Part shown: one piece after another, positions 36,293-47,130 of the stretch | Layout of the letters: each line of letters opens with the position of its first letter | How positions within the stretch are numbered: position 1 is the stretch's first letter | Assembly: GCA_013350335.1 (NCBI GenBank) | Contig: CM023536.1 | Location: forward strand, 43,160,314-43,224,313 | Source of the DNA: Chimonanthus salicifolius | Taxonomy: Eukaryota; Streptophyta; Magnoliopsida; Laurales; Calycanthaceae | Length of the DNA: 64,000 nt | Direction of reading: 5' to 3' | The notes under the pieces: model-generated | What the model was told of the DNA's origin: nothing | Seen by the model: the letters and a program-made list of their open reading frames with translations, nothing else | Databases searched by the model: none | Translations under genes and position numbers: made by a program

Positions 36293-36321
36293 CCCCCCCC
36301 CCCCCCCCCCCCCCCCCCCCC
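36293..36321 (+). repeat. run of 29 consecutive C residues
   Basis: An uninterrupted cytosine run is followed by G and CCCCC. It lies in the presumed leader of PF20167-type gene copy 1, among CATTCATTCGAAC words. The other strand is a long G run that could form quadruplexes. The exact length may be a sequencing or assembly artefact. Confidence 0.9.
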
Positions 36322-36417
36322 GCCCCCATTCATTATAACCACACTCCTTACACCCTTTCCATTTTAATTTTTCCTTCTCCCTCTTTCTTCCTCTCTTTCC
36401 AAAAATACCCCGTGTAA

Positions 36418-39400
36418 ATGGCATCTTCAAGTTCGAAAAGGAAAGCAAGCACAACAAGGGGAGGGAAGAAACAAAAGAAGGACACGGCATTCGACCCGAC
36501 GCATTTCATATCTTCTAAAGCCGCGACCCTCTACCGAGACGATTTTTACGCATGATCGTATATATTTGGTAAAATCGTCGACCTTTCATTTTTCACACAA
36601 TTTGGATTGAAAATTCAATCTTATTTTGAAGAAATGGGTTGGGGTTTTTTTTTGGCATTGAAATGTGATATGTATCCTAGCTTAGTGAAAGAATTTTATG
36701 CCAATGTAGAAAGAATGGATGATGAGTTGATTAAGACATCCGTCCGATGCCAAGAAATTGTTATTACACGGGTGTTGTGCAAATTTTAAATTTATAACTC
36801 GCAAGCGCATGAACCATTAAATAGTATAGCGATTAAGTGCGAGGTCGAACCCATTGGAACTTAGGAAAATATATCCGTGAAAAACATACCACTGAATTAT
36901 ATATTTTAAGAAATTTAGGAAATATGGCGAAAAATCATAAATATGGAATAATTTATCTAATCTATGAGTTTTAATCTTAATTTAGAAACATTCTAGATTT
37001 AAACATAGAATCTAACAATTTAACCAATTTTAATTAAGATGTGGATTTAATCTAAAAATTATAAACAATTTCAATTTAACTTAGAAAACATAAATTAAGA
37101 TGCAATTAAATTATTTCCAACCTAGTTCATCAATTTCGAGTTTTTCAATTTATAAACAAAAATAAAATTTAAAACACCTAAACTACCTTTGTACATATTT
37201 ACAGTGGAACTAGGTCAAAGAGTTATGGAGGCTTTATTTTCCATATTTTAAAAATAATATCAAGGCCTAGAATATAGAGCTCACATTTATTATTTGTCAT
37301 GCACTCAAATTTTCATCTATCAAAATCCTCATTATGAAATTTATGAAACCAATTAAAATAAGAAAATTCAAATCCGGCCTTAGGCTAAATAAAATTTAAA
37401 CTTGCAATTTCGAATCTAAAAGTTTTCTGCTCTTAAAAAGAGCCTTAGACTAAAAAAAATCGAGTTCTATTCAGTCTAAAATATTTTTCTGCTTTCATTG
37501 AATATCTTAGAATAATCTCTAACATAAATCCATAAAAAGAATTAAAATAATATCAAACATTCATCATACAAAAATAAATAAGTGGAAAACCATATTTCTA
37601 AGGGTTTTTCTACCTTTTAATTATTAATAAAAATTGAAATTAAGAATTACAATACATTGGATTTTTGGATTTAAATAAAAACAAAACGAAATTATACTAT
37701 TATTAATGGAACTAAATTACAAGACATGAATTAAAATAAAAGAAACTAATTACAAATAAAATAAAATAAAAAATACTAACCAAAAACTCCAAAATCCTTT
37801 AATGCTCCAAATCTTCTAAGCCAGGTTCGAGTTTTCATTGAGAAATTGGATGGGTATTTATAGGAGTCTGGAAGAAAGAATGGATGGTGATGATTAAAGG
37901 AGATGGAAAAAGCAAGGGCAGGCAATGGCGTGGATTCACTTAGTTAATTGAGGAAGGGAGGCAAAAAGCAGAGCCAGGATCGCATGGGACAAAAATAGGA
38001 AGGACACGTTGGTGGCTTAGAATGCATTGTCTAAAAGGGAACTTGATCAAAGAGGAAATATGGGTATTACGTGGACTGTCCCTTCTTTTTTTTATTCTAG
38101 CCTTCCCTTCTTTCTCTGTATTCGGCCGAGTGTTGCTGTATAGATTTCCTTTGCACAAAAAAAACGCTGCCATTTTATGTTTGTTATTTCCAATCTGCGG
38201 CATATGGACATTGTTGCCGCTTCTTTCTCTCTTGCTTTGCTTTGAGATTTCTTCACTGTTTGCTTTGTTATTTCTTTTTCTTCTTCCACAACAACATTGC
38301 AAATTCCTGCTGCTTGTCTATACAATGTACAAAGCTGGCTGGTCAACATTTTTCTTGCTATGTTTTCTTTTGTTGTTTGGCTGCTACACCGATCAACCAA
38401 TTTATCATCTTCATTTTCCAAGTGCCACCTCTTTAATATCAGCAAGTGTGTTCGGGTTTGCAAGCTTCAACTATCCATCATGATTTAAAATGGGTCAAAG
38501 TTCTTCATTTAAACACACTTTCTTTCATTTTCACTTTTAAACCTACAAAACACAAAATTATACTAATTAGATAAAATTCAATCAAATGAGATACTAACAA
38601 TTATAAATTTAGGAGTAAAATATGTAATTATTTTGCACTCATCAACGGGAAAGGTTAAACTACCTATATAATTTCCTAAAAGATGCAATTAGAAAGTATG
38701 ACTGTCGTACATGGTCCACTGATATTGAGGGGTTCGATGTTTTGGTAGCCCTCAATGAAATGTGTGGGAAGATAGATATCACAGAAAAGAAGACCCCCTC
38801 ACTGAAGAACCTAACATTAGAAACACGAATCATCTATAAGATAATTGTCAATTGTCTTTTTCCTAGAAAAGGGCATACTAGTGTGACATGGTTCAATGTA
38901 TTTCTTATTTGGTGCATCATGCATGGGAAACAAATCTCCCTCTCCCATATCATCATCAGTCATATGCGCGCCTGTCGTAGGAGCACAAGATGTAGTCTTC
39001 CATATGGTCTTTTTCTTTGTTTATTCTTTGAAGAACGTGGAATCCATCTTCCCCCTCTGATAAAGTATCTATAGACCGCTATGATTATTTTACTGAGTCA
39101 ACTTTGAAGAAGTTAGGATTCCACCTCGACAGAGCTAGTAAGAAATGGCTCCTCAAAGTTGTCGAGGCACCTCAAGTTCAGGTTCACAGTTCACCTGAAC
39201 CATCTGAGACGCGTGAGGCACTTGAGCCATCTGAGGGGCGTGAGGCACGCGAGCCACACGAGGCAAGGACTCCCCCAACAGTTGCAGCAGTTGATACGCA
39301 GCAGATTCTTGCTAGCATTTCTGCTCTGGAGGAGAAGATGGAGCAGAGATATGATCAGCAGAAGCAGAGATATGATGAGCTTACCGCAAGGATAGATGTT

Positions 39401-39780
39401 ATGCAGAGCCAGATTTTAAATACCTTGCGGTTGATAGTGCTTTTAGCACAAGAGAGGGATAACAACATTCCTATCTGCAGAACCAGATTGTAGTGTACGA
39501 GCACGGATATCACTCGAATTTGCAGGAGCAGTTCTTCCCCCTATTCGTCCATCTGGAGGGGTAGTTGAACGAGCAGGAGCATCATCTGACGCTCTTGCTC
39601 GTACTGAACGACCAGGAGCAGCAGTTGGCACTCCTGCTCGTACTAAACGAGCAGGGGTAGCATCTGGCACCTCTGCTCGTACTAGTCGACCAGAACCATC
39701 ACTTGGCACCCCTGCTCGTGCTAATAGATTTGGAGCATCTGTTCCGCCGAGTGGATCATCTGGTTCTGGCCCCATTCTGT
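36418..39780 (+). pseudogene. putative plant transposon protein (PF20167-type), copy 1, interrupted
   Basis: The ATG at 36418 opens a basic, NLS-like N-terminus (SSSKRKAS...GGKKQKKD). TGA at 36553-36555 breaks the frame after 45 codons. The same frame continues with YFEEMGWGFF and YPSLVKEFYANVERMDDEL, the conserved 'KEFYANV' segment of the domain. A complete LTR insertion (36773-38644, duplication ACGGG) then splits the gene. After it the frame resumes with a segment ending NEMCGKIDI, then CLFPRKGHTSVTWFNVFLIW and SLPYGLFLCLFFEE, a motif order I recognise as the putative plant transposon domain. A one-base loss near 39048 shifts the frame before a coiled-coil-like C-terminus (ISALEEKMEQRYDQQKQRY). 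Its function is unknown; relatives are associated with retroelements and some are labelled envelope-like. It is not functional. Confidence 0.7.
36773..38644 (-). mobile_element. solo LTR of the TGTTGTGC gypsy family inside PF20167-type copy 1
   Basis: It begins TGTTGTGCAAATTTTAAATT and ends TTTTGCACTCATCA, and is flanked by an exact duplication, ACGGG (36768-36772 and 38645-38649). It belongs to the same family as LTRs A, B and C of the composite at 16478-27305; its last 290 bases are closest to LTR B. Orientation is given by analogy with that element. No internal retrotransposon sequence is present. The long open frames at 37940-38483 are translations of a CT-rich stretch. Confidence 0.88.
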
Positions 39781-41064
39781 GATGATTGGATTAGCATCAG
39801 CTTCTGGCCCATTGACTCATGCGACTGGAGTTGCAGCAGCTTCTAATCCCCTTACTCCGCAGAGTGGATCAGCTGGTACTAGCCCCCGTTCTGTGATGAC
39901 TGGAGTTGCAACAGCTGATCCACTCTGTGATCATAGAATGAGGGCCAGTACCAGCTGATCCACTCTGCTGATTAAGAGGGCGAGAAGCTGCTGCAACTCC
40001 AGTCGCATGAGTCAATGGGCCAGAAGCTGATGCTAATCCAATCATCACAGAACGGGGCCTAGAACCAGCTGATCCACTCGGCGGAACATATGCTCCAAAT
40101 CGACTAGCACGAGCAGGGGTGCAAGTGATGATCCTGGTCGACTAGTACGAGCAGGGGTGCCAAATGTTGCTCCTGCTCGTTCAGTACGAGCAGGGGTGCC
40201 AGATGATGCTCCTACTCGTTCAGCTACCCCTCCAGATGGATGAATAGGGGGGAAAACTGCTCCTGTAAATTTGGGTGATACCCTTGCTCGTACTCTACAA
40301 TCTGGTTCTGCAGATAGGAATGTTGTTATCCCTCTCTTGTGCTAAAAGCACTATCAACCGCAAAGTATTTAAAATCTGGCTCTGCATAACATCCATCCCT
40401 GCGGTAAGCTCATCATATCTCTGCTTCTGCTGATCATATCTCTGCTCCATCTTCTCCTCTAGAGCAGAAATGCTAGCAAGAATCTGCTGCGTATCAACTA
40501 CTGCAACTGTTGGAGGAGTCCCTGCCTCGCGTGGTTCGCGTGCCTCACGCCCCTCAAATGGTTCAGGTGGCTCAAGTGCCTCACGCGTCTCAGATGGTTC
40601 AGATGAACTGTGAACCTGAACTTGAGGTGCCTCGACAACTTTGAGGAGCCATTTCTTACTAGCTCTGTCGACGTAGAATCCTATCTTCTTCAAAGTTGAC
40701 TCAGTAAAATAATCATAGCGATCTATAGATACTTTATCAGAGGGGGGAAGATGGATTCCACTTTCTTCAAAGAATGAACAAAGAAAAAGACCATATGGAA
40801 GACTACATTTTCTGGTCCTACGGCAGACGCGCATATGACTGATGATGATATGGGAGAGGGAGATTTGTTTCCCATGCATAATGCACCAAATAAGAAATAC
40901 ATCGAACCATGTCACACTAGTATGCCCTTCTCTAGGAAAAAGACAATTGACAATTATCTGATGGATGATTTGTGCTTTTAATGTTAGGTTCTTCAGTGGG
41001 GGGTCTTCTTTTCTGTGATATCTATCCTCCCACACATTTCGTTGAGGGCTACCAAAACATCGAA
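38733..41064. repeat. 2.3-kb inverted duplication with about 1.1-kb arms
   Basis: The left arm (38733 to about 39898) and the right arm (about 39928 to 41064) are reverse complements along their whole length, apart from scattered substitutions and single-base indels. They meet at a spacer of only about 30 bases. The outer edges are TTCGATGTTTTGGTAGCC on the left and its complement ending CATCGAA at 41064. Both arms carry the C-terminal half of the PF20167-type gene and an alanine/arginine-coding low-complexity tail with repeated GCTCGTACT words. The arms have separate indels, for example five against six C in one run near 39048/40743, so each has aged independently. A transcript through this region would be a long hairpin RNA. 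Confidence 0.9.
40295..41064 (-). pseudogene. PF20167-type gene C-terminal half in the right arm (minus strand)
   Basis: An open frame of more than 250 codons runs through the right arm without a stop: NLTLKAQIIHQIIVNCLFPR, HTSVTWFDVFLIWCIMHGK, SLPYGLFLCSFFEE, RYDYFTESTLKKIGF and the coiled-coil-like SALEEKMEQRYDQQ. It has no start or N-terminal half, because the duplication begins in mid-gene; upstream codons on the minus strand (41065-41125) are unrelated. A one-base loss near the K-D-P-P-L segment shifts the first 25 codons relative to copy 1. The frame ends at the same in-phase TAG as in copy 1, so the C-terminal lesion predates the inversion. Confidence 0.75.
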
Positions 41065-41120
41065 TTCGTGAATGTTTAAACCCCCAAAAGAATACTACTA
41101 CAGATAATAAACAGGAAATG

Positions 41121-41560
41121 TTCAATTCGGATCGCTAAGAATACTTAGTGATCCGATGCTTTTTTGTATTCGGCTCGCTAAGAAATCCTTGGCGATCCGC
41201 TTCTCTCCTATTCGAATCGCTAAGAATTGATTGGCGATTCGATTCTCTTTCATCTGTATAGAGACTGCTCTTGTCCAATTGGGACTGCTAAGAATTCTTG
41301 GTGATCTGATGCTTTCCTGTATTCGGCTCGCCAAGAATTTATTGGCGATCCGATTCTCTCCTATTAAGATCGCTAAGAATTGCTTAGCGATCCGACCTTA
41401 AGCCTATGCCCCTCTCAGTCCATATGGATTGCCAAGAATATCCGATTCGGCTCATCGAAATGTCGATTCAGAATTTATTAAAACCCCAACTTAGAGGGTT
41501 TAAGTTTATTTCGTTTTTTTTTCCCGAACTCCGAAACCCTTGGCGATCCGATTCTCCCTC
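41121..41560. repeat. tandem array of GGATCGCTAAG/CTTAGCGATCC units before PF20167-type gene copy 2
   Basis: Six to seven degenerate units have the pattern TGTATTCGGCTCGCYAAGAA, a short spacer and TTGGCGATCCGATTCTCTCC. Several are near-perfect palindromes, such as the 26 bases at 41129-41154. The array runs into the leader of gene copy 2. It belongs to the same array family as 47715-48655, which shares TATTCGGCTCG and GGTGATCCGATTTT. Confidence 0.8.
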
Positions 41561-43751
41561 AAATCGAGTCCATTTTTTCTCAATGGTGAATCTCATCGGA
41601 ATTTCAATATGTTCCCTTTCTTTAATTCGTCCGCTCCTATTACCTCGATGGCACTGAAGACTCGCGGAAGGGAGAAGATCGCAGTCATCTCCAGAGCAAA
41701 GAGGCAGAGAACTGAGGCGACTGATGAGGAGAGAACAGAGGAGAGAACTGAGACCGAAGAGAGATTTGAGGAGGCTACTGAGCAGAGAAGCGAAGTTATT
41801 GTACAATGGACGAAATTTCGCAATATGACACATCTGTTCGTCTCCGACGAAGCTTTCAAACTCTTCAAAAGTGGATTATTCCAGAAGAAAGTTATTCCTG
41901 CTAAGGGTATCAACCTCAGTGTGTATGATTCATATCCATTTCGTTTGAAAGAGTTCTTTGAGAGTGTTGGGTGGGTAAAATTTCTTCAACAGGAAAATAA
42001 TTTCTACTATCTCACTCTTGTAAGAGAATTTTACACAAAAATTATCAAAGCTACCAGTAATGCTCTTGTATCCACAGTCCATGGCGTCAAAATTGAACTT
42101 ACTGTGGATTCATTGGAAGAGATGTTTCAAATACCCAAAGGAGGAGTCCGCAGATATGAAAGTAACAGTTGGGTTGTTCTAGAGGATTACAGCACAGTGG
42201 ACATTTTAAATGAGATCTGTAATATGACTGATATTACTTCTATCTTTAAGGTCTCTGCCAGTCAAATCATTCTAAAATGGTGCCTTGTTCACCTGATTAT
42301 TCTTAACAACATTCTTCCAAGAGGTGGACACGTCGACGAAATATCTTATTTGGATCTGTTTGTGATGTGGTGTCTCCTTAATAAAAGGAATGTGAGCCTT
42401 AGATATCTTCTTCTGAAACACATCCAAGTTACAAACAAAAAGCATAAAACCCTTTTTCTTATGCAGTCCTTCTCAATTCAATTTTTAGAAATTCAAAGTT
42501 TTTCTCCCCATTGAGGATATAATTGATTTGAAATATTCTGACAGTCTCGATGACACCACCATAAAATTTATTGGCTATAAACTCGTCGATGGTGTTTGGG
42601 TTCGAAAAGTAAATGGCACCAAAAGACAATTGGAATCAGTTGAAGTCCAACAGATTGAATACCAACAGGTTGAACCCGGACATGTTCAACCCTTTCCACC
42701 TACCAATGCCCGTCGTTCGACACATGTTATCTCTACTTCTGTAACTTCTAGTGCCACCAATGAAACTGAACCAACGTATTTTTCAGCATTTAAAGTTGAA
42801 TTCAGAGAATTCCATGACTATGTGTCACGCCCCGACCTGACCGGTGGGCCCGGAACGGGACTGATTTTTTTTTTTTTTTTGAAAATAAACTGAACCACAA
42901 GCATTTTGACTGGGCTGAATCAACGGTTAGGCCCAATGGTTACACATTAGCCCATTAAGTGGACTCAAACATGTACCATATGCTTCCCGAAAACCAAGAC
43001 ATAATAACAACATAACATAACATGCTCAAATCAAATCCAACATCGATTAATACAAAGCATAAGAAAATTAATCATTGATTCATCAATCCAAACATTGTCT
43101 CAAAAGGCAACATGGCCTATTACATCATTTACAAAATCACATCAGAGTAGCTACAGAAACGCAGCAGTCCTAGTTCAACACATTGACGCACGCCAAGCAC
43201 CACACTTGGTACTTTACAGAGGAAAATGGTTCCAAAAACCAGAAAGCACAAACACAAGGGTATTCCCCTCAGTGGGAATCCCAAAGCAACGCCGCAGCTT
43301 AACCACTCTAAGCTTCAAACGGATGGTTCTCCTCCCCGGGTTCATCTCCTGAAAGGTGAGTGGGGTGAGCTAACTAGCCCAGTGAAGGAAATATAATAAT
43401 GCACATTAAGTAAATAATAAAACAGGTTAGTCACGATTCAATATCACATGCTTGATAACAATAAGCATAATCTCAAATAATACGTTAACATCATCTGTCA
43501 TTGCCATTATCCACCGTAACCTCTAGGCACCACCTTGACAACAATCGTATTAAGTCCCGACACGGTCAAAATACATCCTTGCAAGTACATCTCCGGCACT
43601 CCCATGGCCGGTACCAACACCCTCAGTAACTGTCACCACCCATGATCAGTAGACGTAGACCATCTCTCATATGGCCGATATTGATTCAATAGTTCAGGTA
43701 CGTGGAAGCAGTCTTATAAACTCGTATGATCAACATCATATCATTCTCAAT

Positions 43752-43972
43752 CATCATTAGCACTCCGACCATAGTGCAACAAGTCTAAGCCAACATCATA
43801 AGCACTCTTACCGTAGTGCATCAAGTCTAGGCCAACATCATAAGCACTCTTACCGTAGTGCTTCAAGTCTAGGCCAACATCATAAGCACTCTTACCATAG
43901 TGCATCAAGTCTAGGCCAACATCATAAGCACTCTTACCATAGTGCATCAAGTCTAGGCCAACATCATAAGCC
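43752..43972 (+). repeat. 42-bp tandem repeat, five copies
   Basis: The units are CATCATAAGCACTCTTACCG plus TAGTGCATCAAGTCTAGGCCAA, at 43752, 43794, 43836, 43878 and 43920, with 11 bases of a sixth. The period is exactly 42 and therefore keeps frame, which produces a repetitive but meaningless minus-strand translation. The first unit is the most diverged. Confidence 0.95.
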
Positions 43973-44589
43973 TATTTACAAAATCTACAGAGTTAAGTTC
44001 CCTCACCGTGATGGTGTGGTTACGCGGTCTCTGTTCAAACAACACACAAGTGCACAATCAATATGTATAATAAATACGTACACATACGTAGTATTTGGAA
44101 ATCATACGTTTTCCCACAAAATATCCAGGGTTCATGGAAATGAGTCTCCTACTTGGTTCTATCCTCTTTAAATCATCCAAAAGATAATAATATAGTAAAA
44201 AGGGGCTCAGTCCAAACTCATATTGTCTTCTGGGCATTGACCAGATTGACTTATTGAGTTAGGTTTAGATCCTCGGGTCACTTCTCGGTTGTCTTCTGGA
44301 TAGGACCAGAGCTGACATTTTGAGTAGGCCTCGAGGTCACTCAATACCCGACAATAGTGTTGTCCTGAAAGTGAATCACTCAGTTCCCGACTAGTGTCGG
44401 ACTGAAAGCGGATACAATAGTATTTACGCTATAAATAATAAGAGAAAGAGGTTAGTACATTTTTAATTAACAAGGGGGGGGGGAGGTACAAATCATAACA
44501 AATAGTTAAGTCATTAAATAATAATCAATATTAGACAAAAACAATACTCCAACAATATTTTATCCTTTAAAACAGTGTTCCTTGGAACT

Positions 44590-44965
44590 GGGTGCAGTGG
44601 CTTCGAATCATCCGAATCACTCTAAACTGAGTCACTGGCCTCGGAACTTGGGGCCTGACTTCGGATCGTCCGAAGACTGGGTCTCGGACCGTCCGAAGTC
44701 CATCCGAAACAGGAAAAATAGAAAACAAAATGTCTCGGTGGGTCTGAATCCTAGGAACATCCGAAGACAGGGTTCAGAACGTCCAAGAGGGTCGGTCCTT
44801 CCGAGCTGGCTCGGTCCTTCCGAGCTAGGCTTGGTACCGAAAGAGGTCTGGCTTGCCTCGCGCGTACTGGGCTTTGGGTGAAGCTCGGAACGTCCGAGGG
44901 TCACGGCTCGGACCGTCCGAAGTTTTGGACCGTCCGAAGATCGGGTGTCGGACCTTCCGAGAGTC
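44590..44965. repeat. cluster of TCGGACCGTCCGA-type palindromic words
   Basis: At least ten occurrences of CGGA(C/T)CGTCCGA, CGGAACGTCCGA, GGACCTTCCGAG and TCGGTCCTTCCGAGC lie in 375 bases. The motif is a near-palindrome with a variable middle. It gives overlapping open frames on both strands (44582-45149), which I regard as by-products of the word's composition. It lies inside the LTR at 42833-46291. Confidence 0.85.
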
Positions 44966-46688
44966 GTCTTCTCCGACTGTCTGCAACAGCAGACAGTCAC
45001 GGCGGTTCCATAGTGAAATGCGATTCCAGAAAGGGAGGGTTTCCCGGATTCGGTTTTCACATCCGTCTGGTTTGATGGACTCCTCTGGGAGTCCTCTTTC
45101 CACAAGGATTGACTTGGAGCTCAGAAACTCAATGGGTCATCCGATTTAAATAGGGAAAACTCATGGGTACATGAAACCCATCGTTTTTCTTAGATTTTAA
45201 AACTGATTTTTCTTCATCAAAACGGGGTCAAAATTGGTTTTGTTTGATTCTAAACAGATTAAAACCGAAAGGGGATTGCAAAGGATACCTTTGCTCGGGT
45301 TCTTGGGCTAAGGATTTGATTTTTGGAAAATCTTCCTATAAGCTTTCGGTTTGCAAACAGTGGGGGTCTCGGCTGAAATGAAATTACAGAGAGTAGAGAG
45401 AGAAGAAGTGCAGAATGCTGCTGGGAGTTTCAAACGGTGATCTGAGGGCCGGTTATATAGATTTTTCGGCCGGAAATCCGGGGATGGGACAAGACGGGAG
45501 ATCTCATCATCAGCCGGGAAATTGGCGGAGCGGCAGTGCACGCCTGCACGCCGTGGTGGCTGATGCTGCTATAGTAAACCTTCAGGTTTTTCTGATGGGT
45601 TGCATATCAGTCCCCTAATAGTTTCCAATTTGCAGAAAGGGCCCCAATTTAATACAAATCGATTTTAAAATTAAGAGTGATAATTTAAAGACTCAAAAAC
45701 CTGATCCAACCTTACAGATGGGTTGGGTTTTGAAAACCTAGGTCACCATAAAAATTTCAGATTTTATCTTTCAATAAAAGCCATTGATTTAAACAAAAAT
45801 CACATTTTACCCATAATTACTTATTTAAACAAATGTAAAAATAATTAATTTGTAAATCTTGTTTTGAAATAAAATGAAATAACTAGATCACTCTTAAAAT
45901 GGTCTAACATCAAATACTATTTTCAAAATTTATCTCCTTCCCGACATTATTTAAAATAATTAAAACTCCCTTCCGGGGTTTCAACGGGCGATATTTAAAT
46001 ATCCTTTTCTGAAAATTAAATCATTTTAAAATAATAAATGCAAATCCTTCATGAAGGAGAATATTATCCACCAATAATAATCACACATCAACAAGGTTTA
46101 TAAAATAAACATAACAAGTGGTAAATTACCAAAACGCCCCTCCAGCTGAACGAGTTGGATCACTGAGTTCACGAGCTCGGATTGGGCCACACTTGGGCTT
46201 TCCTCAAAGCCCTGACCGAAATCCTCGAGATTAACCAGTCAAACACGATTTATTAAGCTAACACACGCCTAATCTGGGGCAGGGTTTTACACTATGTCAT
46301 CAGTCGTTTGGACAAGATGGATAGATCATTGCAAGCTGCAGCAAGTCATATGGGTCTCATAATTCCAACTGCTCCTAGATCACCTGCACATCTAGCCACA
46401 CAGGCTGCTCTAAGCTCCTTTGAATCTCCATCACATCCAACATCATCTGCACATCCTGTCACACTTGCTACTCCAGACTTCTCTGCATCTCCAGACTCCG
46501 CTGCAGAATCATCTAGAACTACTCCCACTCCCGCTGCTATCTCTGCCACACCTGCTCTAGGATTATCTCCACCTCTTGCCACACCTGCTGCTGTCTCTGG
46601 AACTCCTGCCACATTAACTGCTACAACCGTCTCTGGAACTCCTCCAACACCGGACGCTCCTATTAAAACAAGATTCACCGGCATCTGA

Positions 46689-47130
46689 CGCCCTCCAGAG
46701 TTTTTTTTTTTTTTTTTTATTGTTTTGTAAATTTACAAGTATTCATATGTATATAAAGTACTTTTTTCTTATGATATTTTGATGTGCATTGTTAAAAAAT
46801 TGCTCCCTTTCATTTTCAGCTGAATGAATGCTAACTAGTGATTGACTGCCTATCTTTCTAGAATGGATAAAATATGACTGAAAAAGCCCCTTTGATACCA
46901 ACAAAAAAAAGAAGCAGCAATATATCAATCACAGTACTAAAAATTGCCCAACTGATTGAGGCCATTTGCTTTGACATGTCATAATTTATATTTGAAGGCT
47001 ATGAATGTTTTGAAAAGATCCATATTTGAATTAAAAGTAATTTGAAATGGTGTGATTGAAATGTACCAGACAAGACCCACTATAGTTTTAAAATGTCAAG
47101 TGCTCGGTCTTAAGTGGTGTACAGAAATTC
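46689..47130. other. 3' flank of PF20167-type gene copy 2
   Basis: A T-run (46699-46718) follows the stop codon closely. After it comes AT-rich sequence up to the TRIM. No gene is seen; the minus-strand frame 46743-46928 is a chance one. Confidence 0.4.

Larger units (their letters stand above)
42833..46291 (+). mobile_element. LTR insertion (probable solo LTR), TGTCACGCC family, 3459 bp
   Basis: It begins TGTCACGCCCCGACCTG and ends GGGTTTTACA, with an exact duplication, CTATG (42828-42832 and 46292-46296). No gag, pol, primer site or second LTR is visible, so it is a long solo LTR rather than a full element. It contains a five-copy 42-bp tandem repeat (43752-43972), an 11-G-rich patch (about 44475-44488) and a dense cluster of TCGGACCGTCCGA words (44590-44965). 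The start shares its first 15 bases with the solo LTR at 27980 but the rest differs greatly, so they are separate subfamilies. Confidence 0.85.
41648..46688 (+). pseudogene. putative plant transposon protein (PF20167-type), copy 2, interrupted
   Basis: The frame is open from ATG 41540. I prefer the in-frame ATG at 41648 because it opens the basic segment MALKTRGREKIAVISRAKRQ; this is a judgement. A charged Glu/Arg-rich stretch is followed by domain motifs FRLKEFFESVGWVKF, LTLVREFYTKI, LTVDSLEEMFQIP, NNILPRGGHVDEISYLDLFV and WCLLNKRNVSLRYLLLKHI, a PF20167-like order. A single extra base in a C run at about 42506-42509 shifts the frame. It resumes with EDIIDLKYSDSLDDTTIKF. A 3.46-kb LTR (42833-46291, duplication CTATG) splits it at codons for HDYV. 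The C-terminus (46297-46688) is Pro/Ala/Ser/Thr-rich and ends TGA. Only these two lesions are seen, so this copy is much better kept than copy 1. The protein is diverged from copy 1. Its role is unknown. Confidence 0.72.

Noticed and set aside
36085..36490. Open frames on both strands with poly-Pro/poly-Gly
   Set aside because: They result from the CT-rich leader and the C run. The real start of PF20167-type copy 1 is the ATG at 36418.
37940..38488. Five overlapping frames of 60-150 codons on both strands
   Set aside because: They lie entirely inside the solo LTR at 36773-38644 and correspond to its CT-rich part.
39443..39775. Minus-strand open frame of 110 codons with repeated VRAGVP-type motifs
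   Set aside because: It is the antisense of the low-complexity tail of PF20167-type copy 1; the repeats follow from GCTCGTACT words.
43747..43950. Minus-strand frame coding a repeated 14-residue unit
   Set aside because: A 42-bp tandem repeat keeps frame automatically; there is no start context or relation to a known repeat protein.
44582..45149. Overlapping open frames up to 157 codons on both strands
   Set aside because: The TCGGACCGTCCGA words lack stop codons in most frames, which yields chance frames on both strands within an LTR.
46346..46684. Minus-strand frame of 112 codons
   Set aside because: It is antisense to the Pro/Ala/Ser/Thr-rich C-terminus of PF20167-type copy 2.
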